Below, one piece after another: positions 51,366-60,206 of a stretch of DNA of 64,000 nucleotides. Position 1 is the first letter of the stretch. Each line of letters starts with the position of its first letter. Source of the stretch: Bacillota bacterium (GTDB lineage Bacteria; Bacillota; Clostridia; Christensenellales; CAG-138); contig JAEWUO010000031.1 in NCBI GenBank assembly GCA_023459335.1, positions 25,829 through 89,828 on the forward strand, given 5' to 3'. The notes beneath the pieces are model-generated. The model was not told the origin of the DNA. It searched no databases and was given only the letters and a program-made list of their open reading frames with translations. A program made the position numbers and the translations under genes.

Positions 51366-52664
51366 CGACACCACCTGGCTGCTCGCGGTAAACCGCGCCA
51401 GATAACCGGGCTCGGCAGTGATGACCACACGGTCCGCCACGTCCGCAAATTCCGGTTCCGTCAGCATCCGGTCGATGTCCGGATAGTTGTTCGGGCCCTC
51501 CATGCTGCAGATGATCAGCCGCGTGTCCGGCAGGTTGTTCTGCTTGAGCAGCCTGAGGTTGTGGCGCGCCATATCGAGCCCGTCGCGTCCCTGTTCGTTG
51601 TCGAAGTTCCGGTAGGCAAGCAGATCCTCGGCGTAATTCTTCACCGCCAGCAAGTCTTTTTCCGTCTCGTTTTTGCTCAGCAGGTCGACCTTGAGCATGA
51701 ACGCGCGCAGCTCTTCGAGATATTTCCGATCCCGCGTCAGTCCGAAGAAAGACAGCAGGTTTTTCATTTGTTCGGACTGCATCAGCCGGTGCCGCACGAA
51801 CGTATTGATAAACGCGGGCTTCGCCTGCAGCGCAAGCGCCGTTTGGTACGGCTCGAACATCAGCGTATAGTTGATCCGGTAGCCGTGCTCCCGCAGCCGA
51901 AGCGCGAGGTTGTGGCTCCTGAGCGCGTCTTCCGTCGGCGATTCGTCATACCGGACACCGAAGCGCTTATCCCCCGTCAGAAGTTCCGAGACGTTCTCCC
52001 CGTTGACGGGCCCCATGTGCGGCACTTTGATCACGATCCGGTAAGGAGAGAGAATCTCCTTGAACTTCTCGCATTCGTCGAGAATCTTGTTGAAATCCTT
52101 CTCGAACGGGTTGTTGAGCTCCACGCTGATATCGCAGCCGGAGCCGAGTACATTCCCGATCTCCGTTATAACCTCTTCCAGCGTCTTGAACTTGTTTCCG
52201 ACGTTGGCTTTCGGGTTGTTGATAAACAGGTCGTAAACGATGCCGGGGTTGCAAGTCAGGTTTCCCAGCAGCGCAGAGACGGGCGCCACTTCGTATGGGT
52301 TCGCCGAGTCCGCGGAGAAGATCGTCTTCGTCGCGCGCTTCATGCCGTCCTTGTCATAGCCGATATCGCGAACGAGATCCGCCTTCAGCACACCCTCGTC
52401 CCCAAGATAGCATTCCACGCGGAAGCCCGCGGGCGTCTCGCCTTCCGGCACCGCGAACGTCCGGATCACGTCCTCGAAGCGCTCCGTGACGGAGAGGTAT
52501 TTCGACGCCTGTTTGAGAACGGTATACGCCTCGATGCCGATCATCTTGTCGAGCACCCGGTTCACCATCGCTTCCTTCCCGCGCGCCGCCGGAAGATTCA
52601 GCGAGCGCAGGGTAAAGTTGATCCCCGCGTTACCGTAACCGTCTTTTGCATAATTGACTGTCAT
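51324..52664 (-). CDS. Large transaldolase-like protein
   Basis: A 446-residue protein, about twice the size of small transaldolases. The central part reads like one: SADSANPYEV with LTCNPGIVYDLF (compare D-ANPEE and GVTTNPSL), ISVELNNP, the likely Schiff-base lysine in IVIKVPHMGP, and YRINYTLMFEPYQTALALQAKPAFINTFVRHRL (compare N-TLIFS--QA--AA-AGA--ISPFVGR). Extra segments lie at the N-terminus (residues 1-105) and after 315. It overlaps the transketolase gene upstream by four bases, so a dihydroxyacetone-transfer or aldol-cleavage role on a sugar phosphate is plausible. The exact reaction is unknown. Confidence 0.7.
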   Translation of the reverse strand: MTVNYAKDGYGNAGINFTLRSLNLPAARGKEAMVNRVLDKMIGIEAYTVLKQASKYLSVTERFEDVIRTFAVPEGETPAGFRVECYLGDEGVLKADLVRDIGYDKDGMKRATKTIFSADSANPYEVAPVSALLGNLTCNPGIVYDLFINNPKANVGNKFKTLEEVITEIGNVLGSGCDISVELNNPFEKDFNKILDECEKFKEILSPYRIVIKVPHMGPVNGENVSELLTGDKRFGVRYDESPTEDALRSHNLALRLREHGYRINYTLMFEPYQTALALQAKPAFINTFVRHRLMQSEQMKNLLSFFGLTRDRKYLEELRAFMLKVDLLSKNETEKDLLAVKNYAEDLLAYRNFDNEQGRDGLDMARHNLRLLKQNNLPDTRLIICSMEGPNNYPDIDRMLTEPEFADVADRVVITAEPGYLARFTASSQVVSYQRRFMNAVAGVK

Positions 52665-53611
52665 CGTTTCATTTCCCTTACTCTTTTTTGAATAGTCCCC
52701 GCGATTTTCTCGCCGGTCAGGCCGTAAAAATTCAATAGTTCCTTATACGGGCCCGTGTTTTTTGCGCCTTCCGGAATCCCAAGAATATGGATCGGCGGGG
52801 CGTCCCTGTTGTCCGCCAGATATTGCGCCACCGCGCTGCCGAACCCGTTCACGAGAGAGTGTTCCTCCACCGTTACGATCAGCGGCATTTTATGCGCATA
52901 TGCCGAAACCGCTTCCCGATCCAGCGGCGAAACCGTCATAAATCCCAGCACCGCTGCGTCGATACCGTCCTTTTTCAGGATCTCCGCCGCAATCTGCGCT
53001 TCTTCCACCATCGGCCCGGAAGCGAATATCGCCAAATCCGCGCCCTTTTTCAGCTCTTCCGCTTTGCCGAAAACGACCTTCCGCTCGTCCGAAATGATTT
53101 CCCTCGGCTGCCGCGGCATCCGGATATAGACGGGGCCTTTGCGTTCGACCGCAAACCGAAGCGCCATTTTCACATCGTATGCATCGCACGGGGCGAAGAT
53201 CGTCATATTGGGGATCGTCCGCATCAGCGCGACGTCTTCGACCGCCTGATGCGTGGAACCCAGCGTCGAATATGCGAGCCCGCCCCCGGAACCGACTATC
53301 TTCACGTTCGAGTTCATATACCCGACGTCGTCGCGGATCTGTTCATACGCCCGCATCGTCAGAAACGGTGCGATCGCAACCACGACCGGAATGAATCCCT
53401 GTTTCGAGAGCGCCGCGCTCATGGTGACCGCGTTTTGCTCGCTGATGCCCGCCTCCACGACGCGCGCGGGAAATTCCTTTTGAAACCCGCTCATACCTCC
53501 GCCCGACGCGGAGTCGCATGAAACGCCGATCAGGGTTTCATACTCCCTGCCCAGTTGGGCGAATGCTTCCGAAAATGCTTTGCGCGGATCCATCTGTCCC
53601 ATCATGCCCAC
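52661..53611 (-). CDS. Transketolase, C-terminal subunit
   Basis: A 316-residue half-transketolase containing the Pyr and C-terminal domains. DPRKAFSEAFAQLG, VEAGISEQNAVTMSAALSKQGFIPVV (the Glu that activates thiamine diphosphate lies in GISEQN) and GGGLAYSTLGSTHQAVEDVALMR are typical. It works with the adjacent N-terminal subunit, whose gene overlaps by ten bases. The pair transfers two-carbon ketol units between sugar phosphates. Confidence 0.93.
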   Translation of the reverse strand: MGMMGQMDPRKAFSEAFAQLGREYETLIGVSCDSASGGGMSGFQKEFPARVVEAGISEQNAVTMSAALSKQGFIPVVVAIAPFLTMRAYEQIRDDVGYMNSNVKIVGSGGGLAYSTLGSTHQAVEDVALMRTIPNMTIFAPCDAYDVKMALRFAVERKGPVYIRMPRQPREIISDERKVVFGKAEELKKGADLAIFASGPMVEEAQIAAEILKKDGIDAAVLGFMTVSPLDREAVSAYAHKMPLIVTVEEHSLVNGFGSAVAQYLADNRDAPPIHILGIPEGAKNTGPYKELLNFYGLTGEKIAGTIQKRVREMKR

Positions 53612-54441
53612 CTTTTACCGGCCTGCTCCATCTCGCTCAGCGCCCGGTTTGCTTCTTCTTCGCCAGGATGCCAGTGATGATAGTCGACATTGTCCTCCAT
53701 GAAGGATATGCCCTTGCCTTTTTTCGTTTTTGCGACGATCAGAGTGGGTTTCCCCGGTTCGATCGGCACCGATGCAAACGCGTCGTAAAGCGCCTTCACG
53801 TCGTGTCCGTCCACCGTCTTTACGCGCCAGCCGAACGCTTCATAACGCCCCTCGTAGGGGGTTGGTTTGCAGATCTGGCAGGTCGTGCCGTTGATCTGAA
53901 GCCCGTTTTCGTCGATGATCGCGATCAGGTTATCCAGCCGGTTCTGTGCGGCGAACGCCGCCGCTTCCCAGTTGGAGCCTTCGCCCTGCTCGCCGTCTCC
54001 CATCAGCACAAACGTCCGGAAGGAAGCGTTCTTCATCTTCGCGGCGGTGGCGTATCCGCATCCCAGAGAAAGCCCGTGACCGAGTGAACCGGTGCTGAAT
54101 TCGATCCCGGGAAGCTTCGTCGCGTCCGGATGGCCCGGTATCGGGGAGCCGAGTTTGTTGTAGGTATCGAGCACCGATACGTCGACGATCCCTTTTTCTA
54201 CCAGCGTCGCATAAATCGCGAGACACTTATGCCCCGCGCTGAGGATAAACTTATCGCTCCCGCTGCCTGCGGGCGCGCTTTCGTCCTGCTTCATCACGGA
54301 AAAGTACAGCACAGAGAGGATATCCGCGCAGGACAGCGCGCCGCCGCCGTGCCCTTCCCCGTTGTTGACGATCGTATTGACGATATGGCGCCTGATGTTG
54401 TATGCGCTCTTTTCCAGCGCGTTTCTGTTAAACGACATCAT
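53602..54441 (-). CDS. Transketolase, N-terminal subunit
   Basis: A 279-residue half-transketolase with the thiamine-diphosphate motif GDGEQGEGSNWEAAAFAAQNRLDNLIAIID (begins GDGE, ends with an Asn-containing segment), plus the histidine-rich NNGEGHGGGALSCADILS and STGSLGHGLSLGCG. The start is placed at 54441, where GGAG lies six bases upstream; the ATG at 54453 is possible. Both overlap the end of the preceding isomerase gene. Confidence 0.92.
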   Translation of the reverse strand: MMSFNRNALEKSAYNIRRHIVNTIVNNGEGHGGGALSCADILSVLYFSVMKQDESAPAGSGSDKFILSAGHKCLAIYATLVEKGIVDVSVLDTYNKLGSPIPGHPDATKLPGIEFSTGSLGHGLSLGCGYATAAKMKNASFRTFVLMGDGEQGEGSNWEAAAFAAQNRLDNLIAIIDENGLQINGTTCQICKPTPYEGRYEAFGWRVKTVDGHDVKALYDAFASVPIEPGKPTLIVAKTKKGKGISFMEDNVDYHHWHPGEEEANRALSEMEQAGKRWA

Positions 54442-54898
54442 CGCATGCTCCATGCCCGCGCGCTTCGATTTCATAAATCTCGCGCACTTTTTCAAATGAA
54501 CGCGACTTTGGATCAAACGTCAGGCTCAGCCAGAGTTCGACCAGCTTCTCCACGATCTTGGGGCCGATGACCAAAGCGCCCATGCACATGGTATTGCAGT
54601 TGTTGCTCAGGATTGAGCGCTCGGTCGAGTACACGTCGTGGCAGACGGCTGCGTACGCGCCTTCAATCTTGTTGGCGGTCAGCGCCATGCCGATTCCCGT
54701 TCCGCAGATCAGAATACACCGCTCGCAGTCGCCTTTGAGCATTTGGTTCACGGCCTGAAACGCGACACCGGGATAGTTCACCGTTTCGCCGGCAAACGCG
54801 CCGACATCGACGAACGTATGGCCCTTTTTGCCGAATACATCCATGATCAGCGTCTTGTACGATATGCCCAGTTCGTCACATCCGATTGCAATCTTCAT
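54428..54898 (-). CDS. RpiB/LacAB-family sugar-phosphate isomerase
   Basis: A 156-residue isomerase. MKIAIGCDELGISYKTLI at the start and CILICGTGIGMALTANKIEGAYAAVCHD are diagnostic; the CGTGIGM cysteine is the catalytic base in RpiB. The usual HNDANV segment is changed to NNCNTM, so the substrate may not be ribose 5-phosphate. It overlaps the aldolase gene upstream (ATGA) and the transketolase downstream, all consistent with isomerisation of a sugar phosphate before transfer. Confidence 0.9.
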   Translation of the reverse strand: MKIAIGCDELGISYKTLIMDVFGKKGHTFVDVGAFAGETVNYPGVAFQAVNQMLKGDCERCILICGTGIGMALTANKIEGAYAAVCHDVYSTERSILSNNCNTMCMGALVIGPKIVEKLVELWLSLTFDPKSRSFEKVREIYEIEARGHGACDDVV

Positions 54899-55827
54899 AA
54901 TTCGTTCGACAACTCCATTTGTAAGATGCGTTTTATTTCGTCCTTCTGTCCCCCGCTCAGCGGGAGCAGCGGAAGCCTCGGTTCCCCGCCGAAGTATCCG
55001 CGCAGTTCCATGGCGTATTTCACACCGGGAACGCCGTAAGCCGAGATACCGGCTTTGCTCAGCCGCTGGATTCGCTGATCCCATGCGGCCGCTTCCTCCG
55101 GCTTCCCCCGCCGGATGCTTTCATACAACGCTGCGCAGGCTTCCGGCCAATAGATCGCCATCGACAGCGTCGCTCCGACCGCCCCGCTGTTCAAGTCCTG
55201 ATAAGCGTGCGTCGCTTTTCCAGTATGGAAAAAGAATGTTTCCCCTTCGTCCACCGCCTGCACAAACGCGGAAATCTCCCGCTTGGATGAGTTCTTCATC
55301 CCGACGATGTTCTCATGGCGGCTTAAAACGGATACCATCCCGGGTGTGATTTCGACGCCCGCCGCATAGTCGGGAGAATTGTAGAGCAGCACCGGAATCG
55401 GAGACTCGTCCGCAATTCTCAAAAAATAAGCTGTCAGGCATCGCTCGTCCATGTATTTGGCGAAATAAAACGGGGTGATGACGCTGACGATATCGATGTC
55501 CCAGCGGTTCAGGCGCTTGATGAACGCGATCGTCGCCGCCGCCGATTCCCTGCCAACACCGGCAACGATCGTTCGATCTCCTTTTGTGTTTGAAAGAATC
55601 GTCTCTACGATCCGGAGCGTTTCTTTTTCCGTCAGTCCAAGATACTCCCCGTTTCCGCCGAGGATCATATATCCCCCGAGGGGAAGATCGTTGTATCTTT
55701 GGATGTTACGCTTCAGATGGCTTAGACAGACTTCATCATTCAGAAAAGGCGTTGTGATGGATGGGAATACGCCGCTGAGTTTGGATTCGTACCGCTTCTT
55801 TTTTTCCAGAGGATCAGCCTTTTTCAT
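54895..55827 (-). CDS. DapA-family aldolase, second paralogue
   Basis: A 310-residue class I aldolase with an extra charged N-terminus (KKADPLEKKKRYESK). GGNGEYLGLTEKE is the substrate loop, the Tyr lies in VLLYNSPDY and the Schiff-base Lys in IVGMKNSSKREI. The GGNGE loop again differs from the GTTGE of dihydrodipicolinate synthase. With the first paralogue at 50317 this gives two related aldolases in one locus. The start at 55827 has TTGGAGGGCG upstream. Confidence 0.9.
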   Translation of the reverse strand: MKKADPLEKKKRYESKLSGVFPSITTPFLNDEVCLSHLKRNIQRYNDLPLGGYMILGGNGEYLGLTEKETLRIVETILSNTKGDRTIVAGVGRESAAATIAFIKRLNRWDIDIVSVITPFYFAKYMDERCLTAYFLRIADESPIPVLLYNSPDYAAGVEITPGMVSVLSRHENIVGMKNSSKREISAFVQAVDEGETFFFHTGKATHAYQDLNSGAVGATLSMAIYWPEACAALYESIRRGKPEEAAAWDQRIQRLSKAGISAYGVPGVKYAMELRGYFGGEPRLPLLPLSGGQKDEIKRILQMELSNEL

Positions 55828-55850
55828 AGCGCCCTCCAAAAACGAAACTG

Positions 55851-55911
55851 CGTAAAAAGCAATGGCTGCAGAGTTCTTACTACTCCCTCTGTAACCATTG
55901 TAGTTTTTACG
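55851..55911 (-). promoter_or_regulatory. Large hairpin in the leader before the second aldolase gene
   Basis: CGTAAAAA and TTTTTACG with CAATGG/CCATTG form the outer stem, and CAGAG/CTCTG an inner one, enclosing the spacer between permease (ends 56013) and aldolase. It ends 24 bases before the ATG, close to the ribosome site, so it may regulate translation, stabilise a processed mRNA or attenuate transcription. Confidence 0.5.
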
Positions 55912-56012
55912 TTATTTCGTCACAATGAGTCTAGATTCGTATAATGAGGACAAATTTCAGGTTTATCGCGTATCGCCGCCTGCTTGAAGACGCCTTTCGG
56001 GCAACCGCGTTT

Positions 56013-56984
56013 TCAGTTCACCGCCTGGCTTTTGAACATATTCTTCCGCAGCACCAGCACGATGACGACAAGGATCCCGACAATGATCGCGCGCATGTAA
56101 TTGAACACAAACAGCCCGTATAGTATCCGGTTGATCACCGTGATAATCGCTGCTCCCGCAAACGCACGCATGAAGATCTTCGGCCCGCTGTAAAGGGAAA
56201 CGCCGCCTAAAATTGCTGCGAAGATGACCTCGATCTCCGCGCCCGCGCCGAAGAACCGCGCGGCCTGCGCGCTGTCCGCCAGCACCATGATCCCACCGAT
56301 ACCTGCCAAAAAGCCAGCGCCCATATAGGTCAGCAGCTTGATGAGGTCTGTGTTCAATCCGCTCAGCTTCGCGGATTTCTCGCTCCCGCCAACCGCGAAA
56401 ACCTGCCTGCCGATCACCGTCACCTTAAAAAGAAGATAACACAGGCATATGATGACGAGGGCTAAGATGAAAGAGATCGGAATGACGGTAATCGTCACAG
56501 ATTTGATGAAGCCGATGCCCTTGCAGGTGTCGAACAGAACGATGTTGTTCGTAATCGCGCCGGATACGCCGTTTGCGAACAACCCCGTAGCCAGCGTGGC
56601 GACCATCGGCTGCACTCTCGTCTTCGCCACCAGAACGCCGTTGACCAGACCGAGCCCCGTTGCCGCGACGATGCCGGCTAAGATCGCGAACGGCGCGCCC
56701 GCTGCGTTTTTCTCAACCAGGTAAAACGCGATCGCGGATGATAACAGGCTGAAATTCGCAACCGAAAGATCGATGCCGCCGCAGGCAAGAACCATGCTCT
56801 CCGCAGCCGCGAGGATCGCCAGGAGCGCCACGCCTTTTAAGATGCTGATCATGATGGATGTGGTGAAAATATAATCGTACAGCAGATATGCGGCGACCAG
56901 AAACACGGCGGCCAGAAGCACGTTTTCGATGATCTGAAACCACGTCATCCGCTTGATCGTCCATCTTTTTTTGCCGTCCGGCAT
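56013..56984 (-). CDS. RbsC-like sugar ABC transporter permease (third)
   Basis: A 323-residue BPD_transp_2 permease with about nine helices (AAESMVLACGGIDLSVANFSLLSSAI, NGVLVAKTRVQPMVATLATGLFANG, FAAILGGVSLYSGPKIFMRAFAGAA). No ATPase gene is adjacent, so it presumably shares one encoded at 41123 or 44822, or one outside the window, and takes substrate from the binding protein at 60207. The start at 56984 follows AGAGGGATG. Confidence 0.9.
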   Translation of the reverse strand: MPDGKKRWTIKRMTWFQIIENVLLAAVFLVAAYLLYDYIFTTSIMISILKGVALLAILAAAESMVLACGGIDLSVANFSLLSSAIAFYLVEKNAAGAPFAILAGIVAATGLGLVNGVLVAKTRVQPMVATLATGLFANGVSGAITNNIVLFDTCKGIGFIKSVTITVIPISFILALVIICLCYLLFKVTVIGRQVFAVGGSEKSAKLSGLNTDLIKLLTYMGAGFLAGIGGIMVLADSAQAARFFGAGAEIEVIFAAILGGVSLYSGPKIFMRAFAGAAIITVINRILYGLFVFNYMRAIIVGILVVIVLVLRKNMFKSQAVN

Positions 56985-57398
56985 GATGCATCCCTCTTTC
57001 TTCCGTATGTCTGGCACTCGAACAGTCCGCGTTGATATTCGACTATGACCAATTCTGAACGAATATGCCGTCGCATCATTATAACACAGCCGCATCCGCC
57101 CGCGCGCGGCCGGTCTCAGGCCGTTTTATACGTCCGTAAAGCGTCGCCCCGCGATTGTTTCGGCGATGAAAGCAGAAGGGAACGCGACAATATGCCGCGC
57201 TCCCTTCTGCTGCATGAAGAAACGCTTGCGCTGATTTGGAAAGGAGAAACCATTATGATGCCCTAGCCGCTCAAGCAGGGCGGATGCGGATGCCGGCGCA
57301 TCGTATTGCAGAGTGATCAGCGCATCGCTCTGCCGCCCGCTGGAGCTTCTGTCCATCCGCGCCACTAAAGGAGAAAAGGGCGCGGATGAAGCCACCGG
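56985..57398 (-). other. Spacer with a long inverted repeat and a possible gene remnant
   Basis: AGCAGAAGGGA (57171-57181) and TCCCTTCTGCT (57201-57211) form an 11-bp stem with an inner GCG/CGC pairing, between the cyclase and permease genes. On the minus strand 57126-57395 is open and contains DALITLQYDAPASASALLERL, which resembles the start of an ACT-type module, but it has no ribosome site and no second recognisable motif. On the plus strand a good AAGGAG precedes ATGATGCCCTAG, a two-amino-acid frame. I see no certain gene. Confidence 0.35.
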
Positions 57399-58037
57399 TC
57401 AGTCGCCTTCCACCGCAAACGCGCGGACAGGCGACCCGTCAAGTCCCTTGAGTTTTAACGGAACCGCAAAAAAGTCAACATATTCTTTACGAATCTTGTC
57501 CACATTGGCAAGGCTTTCGACGATCAGTATGTTTTTCTTGAGCAAGAGGGTATGGATTTCCTGATGTTTCAGCGCGTTGACAGACGGACTTTCAAGGCCG
57601 ATCAAGCGGATTTTGTGCGTGTCGAACCAGTCTACGGCTTCTTCGCTGAGGCCCGGAAACGAGGTGAAAAAATCATCTTGTGCAAAGTGCTGCCCCCATC
57701 CGGTTCTGAGGATCACCGCACGGACGCCGTCGAGCTTTGCGGCATACTTGTCCAGATGCGCCGGGGTGATTTCCTCGAGCGGCTTCAAGCCGGGGATGTC
57801 CATCACGAGCGCGCGCCCCGTAAATTTTTCAATGGGGACTTCGTCCACGGTCATACCGCCCTTGATCTTATGAACCGGCACGTCGATATGCGTTCCCGTA
57901 TGCGTGCCGAAAATCACCTGGCTGACAAAGTAGCCGTTCTGATAGTCGTGATGGCGCAGGATACCGACCGCCGGATCGGCGGGGAACACCTTCATCTGAT
58001 GCGTGATGTCATGCGACAGGTCGACGATTTTACCCAT
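57399..58037 (-). CDS. Cyclase-family metal-dependent hydrolase (kynurenine formamidase-like)
   Basis: A 212-residue protein with the family motif HTGTHIDVPVH (metal-binding His and Asp) and the start IVDLSHDITHQM. The family contains kynurenine formamidase, isatin hydrolase and polyketide cyclases, which share a manganese or zinc site. In a sugar-acid locus it may open a lactone or amide. No tryptophan-degradation genes are nearby, so kynurenine formamidase itself is unlikely. Confidence 0.85.
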   Translation of the reverse strand: MGKIVDLSHDITHQMKVFPADPAVGILRHHDYQNGYFVSQVIFGTHTGTHIDVPVHKIKGGMTVDEVPIEKFTGRALVMDIPGLKPLEEITPAHLDKYAAKLDGVRAVILRTGWGQHFAQDDFFTSFPGLSEEAVDWFDTHKIRLIGLESPSVNALKHQEIHTLLLKKNILIVESLANVDKIRKEYVDFFAVPLKLKGLDGSPVRAFAVEGD

Positions 58038-58049
58038 GGTTTCACTCCT

Positions 58050-59096
58050 TTACGGTTTCAGGATGATCTTGCAGACGTTCTCCCGCCGGTCGATCATCGT
58101 ATCCAGCGCATTTTTAAAATCTTGATAGGATTTCAGTTCTGTGACGTGTGAAATCAGATTCCTCGCTTCCAATTTTCCGCTTTCCATCAGTGAGATCACG
58201 TTATCCCAAACAAGAGGACTGCCCAGCGCCCCGTAGATATCGATGTCGCGCGTAGTAAAGGAGTCCCAGTCGCAGCTTGGTTTCTTATCGCCGAAGAATC
58301 CGACCATGCCGACTCTCCCGCAGGGATTGATCACTTTTTTGATGTCTTCAAACACATCGATGCCCGCGGACGTTTCCACAACCGCATCGATCATTTCGCC
58401 GTTGGTGATTTCCCGGACACGGTCGGCAAGGCTCTCTTCTCGAACATTGATATATCCGTCCAGTCCGAATGCCCTGCCGCGGTCCAGCCGCTCTTTTCTT
58501 GTTCCGGAAAGGATGACGCGTTTGGCGTTGAAGATTTTTTTTGCGATCTGCGCAGCCTGCAGGCCGATCGGCCCCGGGCCCATGACGAGCACGTTGTCCA
58601 TCGGGGACACCTTCGCGCGCGTCACCACATAGAGCGCGACACCGGTCGGCTCGATCAGCGCCGCCTCTTCAAACGGAATCGCCTCAAACTTATGCAGCGC
58701 CGATACAGGGAAGGTGATATATTCGGCAAACGCGCCGTTCCGGCTCATCACGCCGGTTTCGGTGCGGTTGATGCACATGTTCGGATGGCCCTTTTGGCAG
58801 AAGCTGCAATAGCCGCAGCTGACCGTACACTCGCCGGTCACCTTGTCTCCCACCTGAAAACCGCGGGCGTTTTCCCCTACCTCGGTGATCACGCCGGACC
58901 ACTCGTGACCGGGGATCATCGGCAGCTTGCACAGCCCCTCTTTGATATAAACCATTTCGTTGGTGTACAGCTCATAATCGGTCCCGCAGAGTCCGACCGC
59001 TTTTACCTTTACTACCACTTCTCCGGGCTCCGGTTTTTTGACCGGAACTTCTTCATATCTCGCGTCTTTCGGTCCGTGGATCACAATCGCCTTCAT
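58050..59096 (-). CDS. Zinc-dependent medium-chain alcohol/polyol dehydrogenase
   Basis: A 348-residue MDR enzyme. The catalytic zinc ligands are in GLCGTDYELY (Cys) and PGHEWSGVI (His-Glu); the structural zinc cysteines are in CGYCSFCQKGHPNMC. The NAD-binding segment is VLVMGPGPIGLQAAQIAK. It resembles sorbitol or threonine dehydrogenases. It probably oxidises the imported sugar, alditol or onic acid at a secondary hydroxyl. Confidence 0.92.
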   Translation of the reverse strand: MKAIVIHGPKDARYEEVPVKKPEPGEVVVKVKAVGLCGTDYELYTNEMVYIKEGLCKLPMIPGHEWSGVITEVGENARGFQVGDKVTGECTVSCGYCSFCQKGHPNMCINRTETGVMSRNGAFAEYITFPVSALHKFEAIPFEEAALIEPTGVALYVVTRAKVSPMDNVLVMGPGPIGLQAAQIAKKIFNAKRVILSGTRKERLDRGRAFGLDGYINVREESLADRVREITNGEMIDAVVETSAGIDVFEDIKKVINPCGRVGMVGFFGDKKPSCDWDSFTTRDIDIYGALGSPLVWDNVISLMESGKLEARNLISHVTELKSYQDFKNALDTMIDRRENVCKIILKP

Positions 59097-59114
59097 GCTT
59101 CCTCTCCTCGCATT

Positions 59115-60173
59115 CTAAAGATTTTTTTGAAACGTATCGATTTCCTGCCTGCCCTCCAGAACCCCGATCTCGAGTTCGATGACGGCTTTCTGCCGCGGCT
59201 GCAGTGTCTTTAAAAAGCCCTTCTCCCTCGCCTCGACAATGCCGACCGGGTATGTATTGGCGGGTTCCATTGCCACGACGTAGTCCTGCTGGCCGAGCAT
59301 CTTCCATTGGTTCCCGATGGGCAGCACCCGCGGATCGTATTTCAGATAGACGCCGAGCCCCTGCTCCTCGTTGACGATCGCGTTGCAGACGCGGTCCTTG
59401 TCCATCGGCATATTGTGCGCGAACGTTTCGTAGCGGTATCCGGGAATCGGACGCGACGCCCTGCTGTAATCCCCGGCGCCTTCCTGCTCGCAGGTGTTCA
59501 GAACATCCACTGAATCTGCGGACGTGAGAAACCGCGAATGTTCGCCGACGATCGGGAAAGGAACATTCACGTGGTACATGATCATGAAAGGAGATTCCTG
59601 ATAGCTTTCGTTTTCTACGGTATCTTTGATGTGTATTTTTTTCTCGCCCATGACGCATTTGATTTCGCGCGTGAGCGTCAGATTTTCGTTATAGATGATC
59701 GCTTCCCGCATTCTTCCGGTTACTTTGACGACGTAATCGTCGCCTTCCCAATACTCGTCGATCCAGAACCGCTCCGCCGGCGTGTTCGATATCCTGCCGT
59801 GCAGTCCATGGAATACGCCGTTGTCATCGCAGGGTTCTCCAACCTGCACGAGCCCGCAGGTCGTGAGCAGGCCGCCATAGAAGCTCCTGAGCCACTGATG
59901 ACCCTGATTTTCAAAAAAATTCGGCGAGATGACCCCGACCTTGCTCTTCCAGGCGATCGGTACGCCGCGAAAAAACGCGTCGCCGATATCCATGCCTCGG
60001 TCCAGCAAAACCGTGAAATTCAGCCCTTCTCCGGCGTTGACCTCAACCGCCTTGACCCCGGCGGCTTTTCCCTCGAAATAAGTGAAGACGCGCGTTCCGG
60101 CGATTTGGCTCATCGAACTGACGCGCTCAAGCAGTTCTTCCTTCGTCAGCTCCCGATTGAAAACTTTCACCAT
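59115..60173 (-). CDS. Aldose 1-epimerase-like protein (DUF4432)
   Basis: A 352-residue beta-supersandwich protein of the DUF4432 group. FTVLLDRGMDIGDAFFRGVPIAWKSKVGVISP, GLLTTCGLVQVG and HGLHGRISNTPAE are the family blocks; HGLHGR and the later VAMEPANTYPVG correspond to the galactose-mutarotase active site. It probably interconverts sugar anomers or a keto-sugar derivative. It is directly downstream of the sugar-binding protein gene. Confidence 0.85.
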   Translation of the reverse strand: MVKVFNRELTKEELLERVSSMSQIAGTRVFTYFEGKAAGVKAVEVNAGEGLNFTVLLDRGMDIGDAFFRGVPIAWKSKVGVISPNFFENQGHQWLRSFYGGLLTTCGLVQVGEPCDDNGVFHGLHGRISNTPAERFWIDEYWEGDDYVVKVTGRMREAIIYNENLTLTREIKCVMGEKKIHIKDTVENESYQESPFMIMYHVNVPFPIVGEHSRFLTSADSVDVLNTCEQEGAGDYSRASRPIPGYRYETFAHNMPMDKDRVCNAIVNEEQGLGVYLKYDPRVLPIGNQWKMLGQQDYVVAMEPANTYPVGIVEAREKGFLKTLQPRQKAVIELEIGVLEGRQEIDTFQKNL

Positions 60174-60206
60174 AGCCGCCCCCTCACTCCAGCATCGAAC
60201 AGCGTC

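Noticed and set aside
57126..57395. A complete ACT-domain gene on the minus strand
   Set aside because: Only one short motif-like stretch, no ribosome site, and the rest shows no family pattern.
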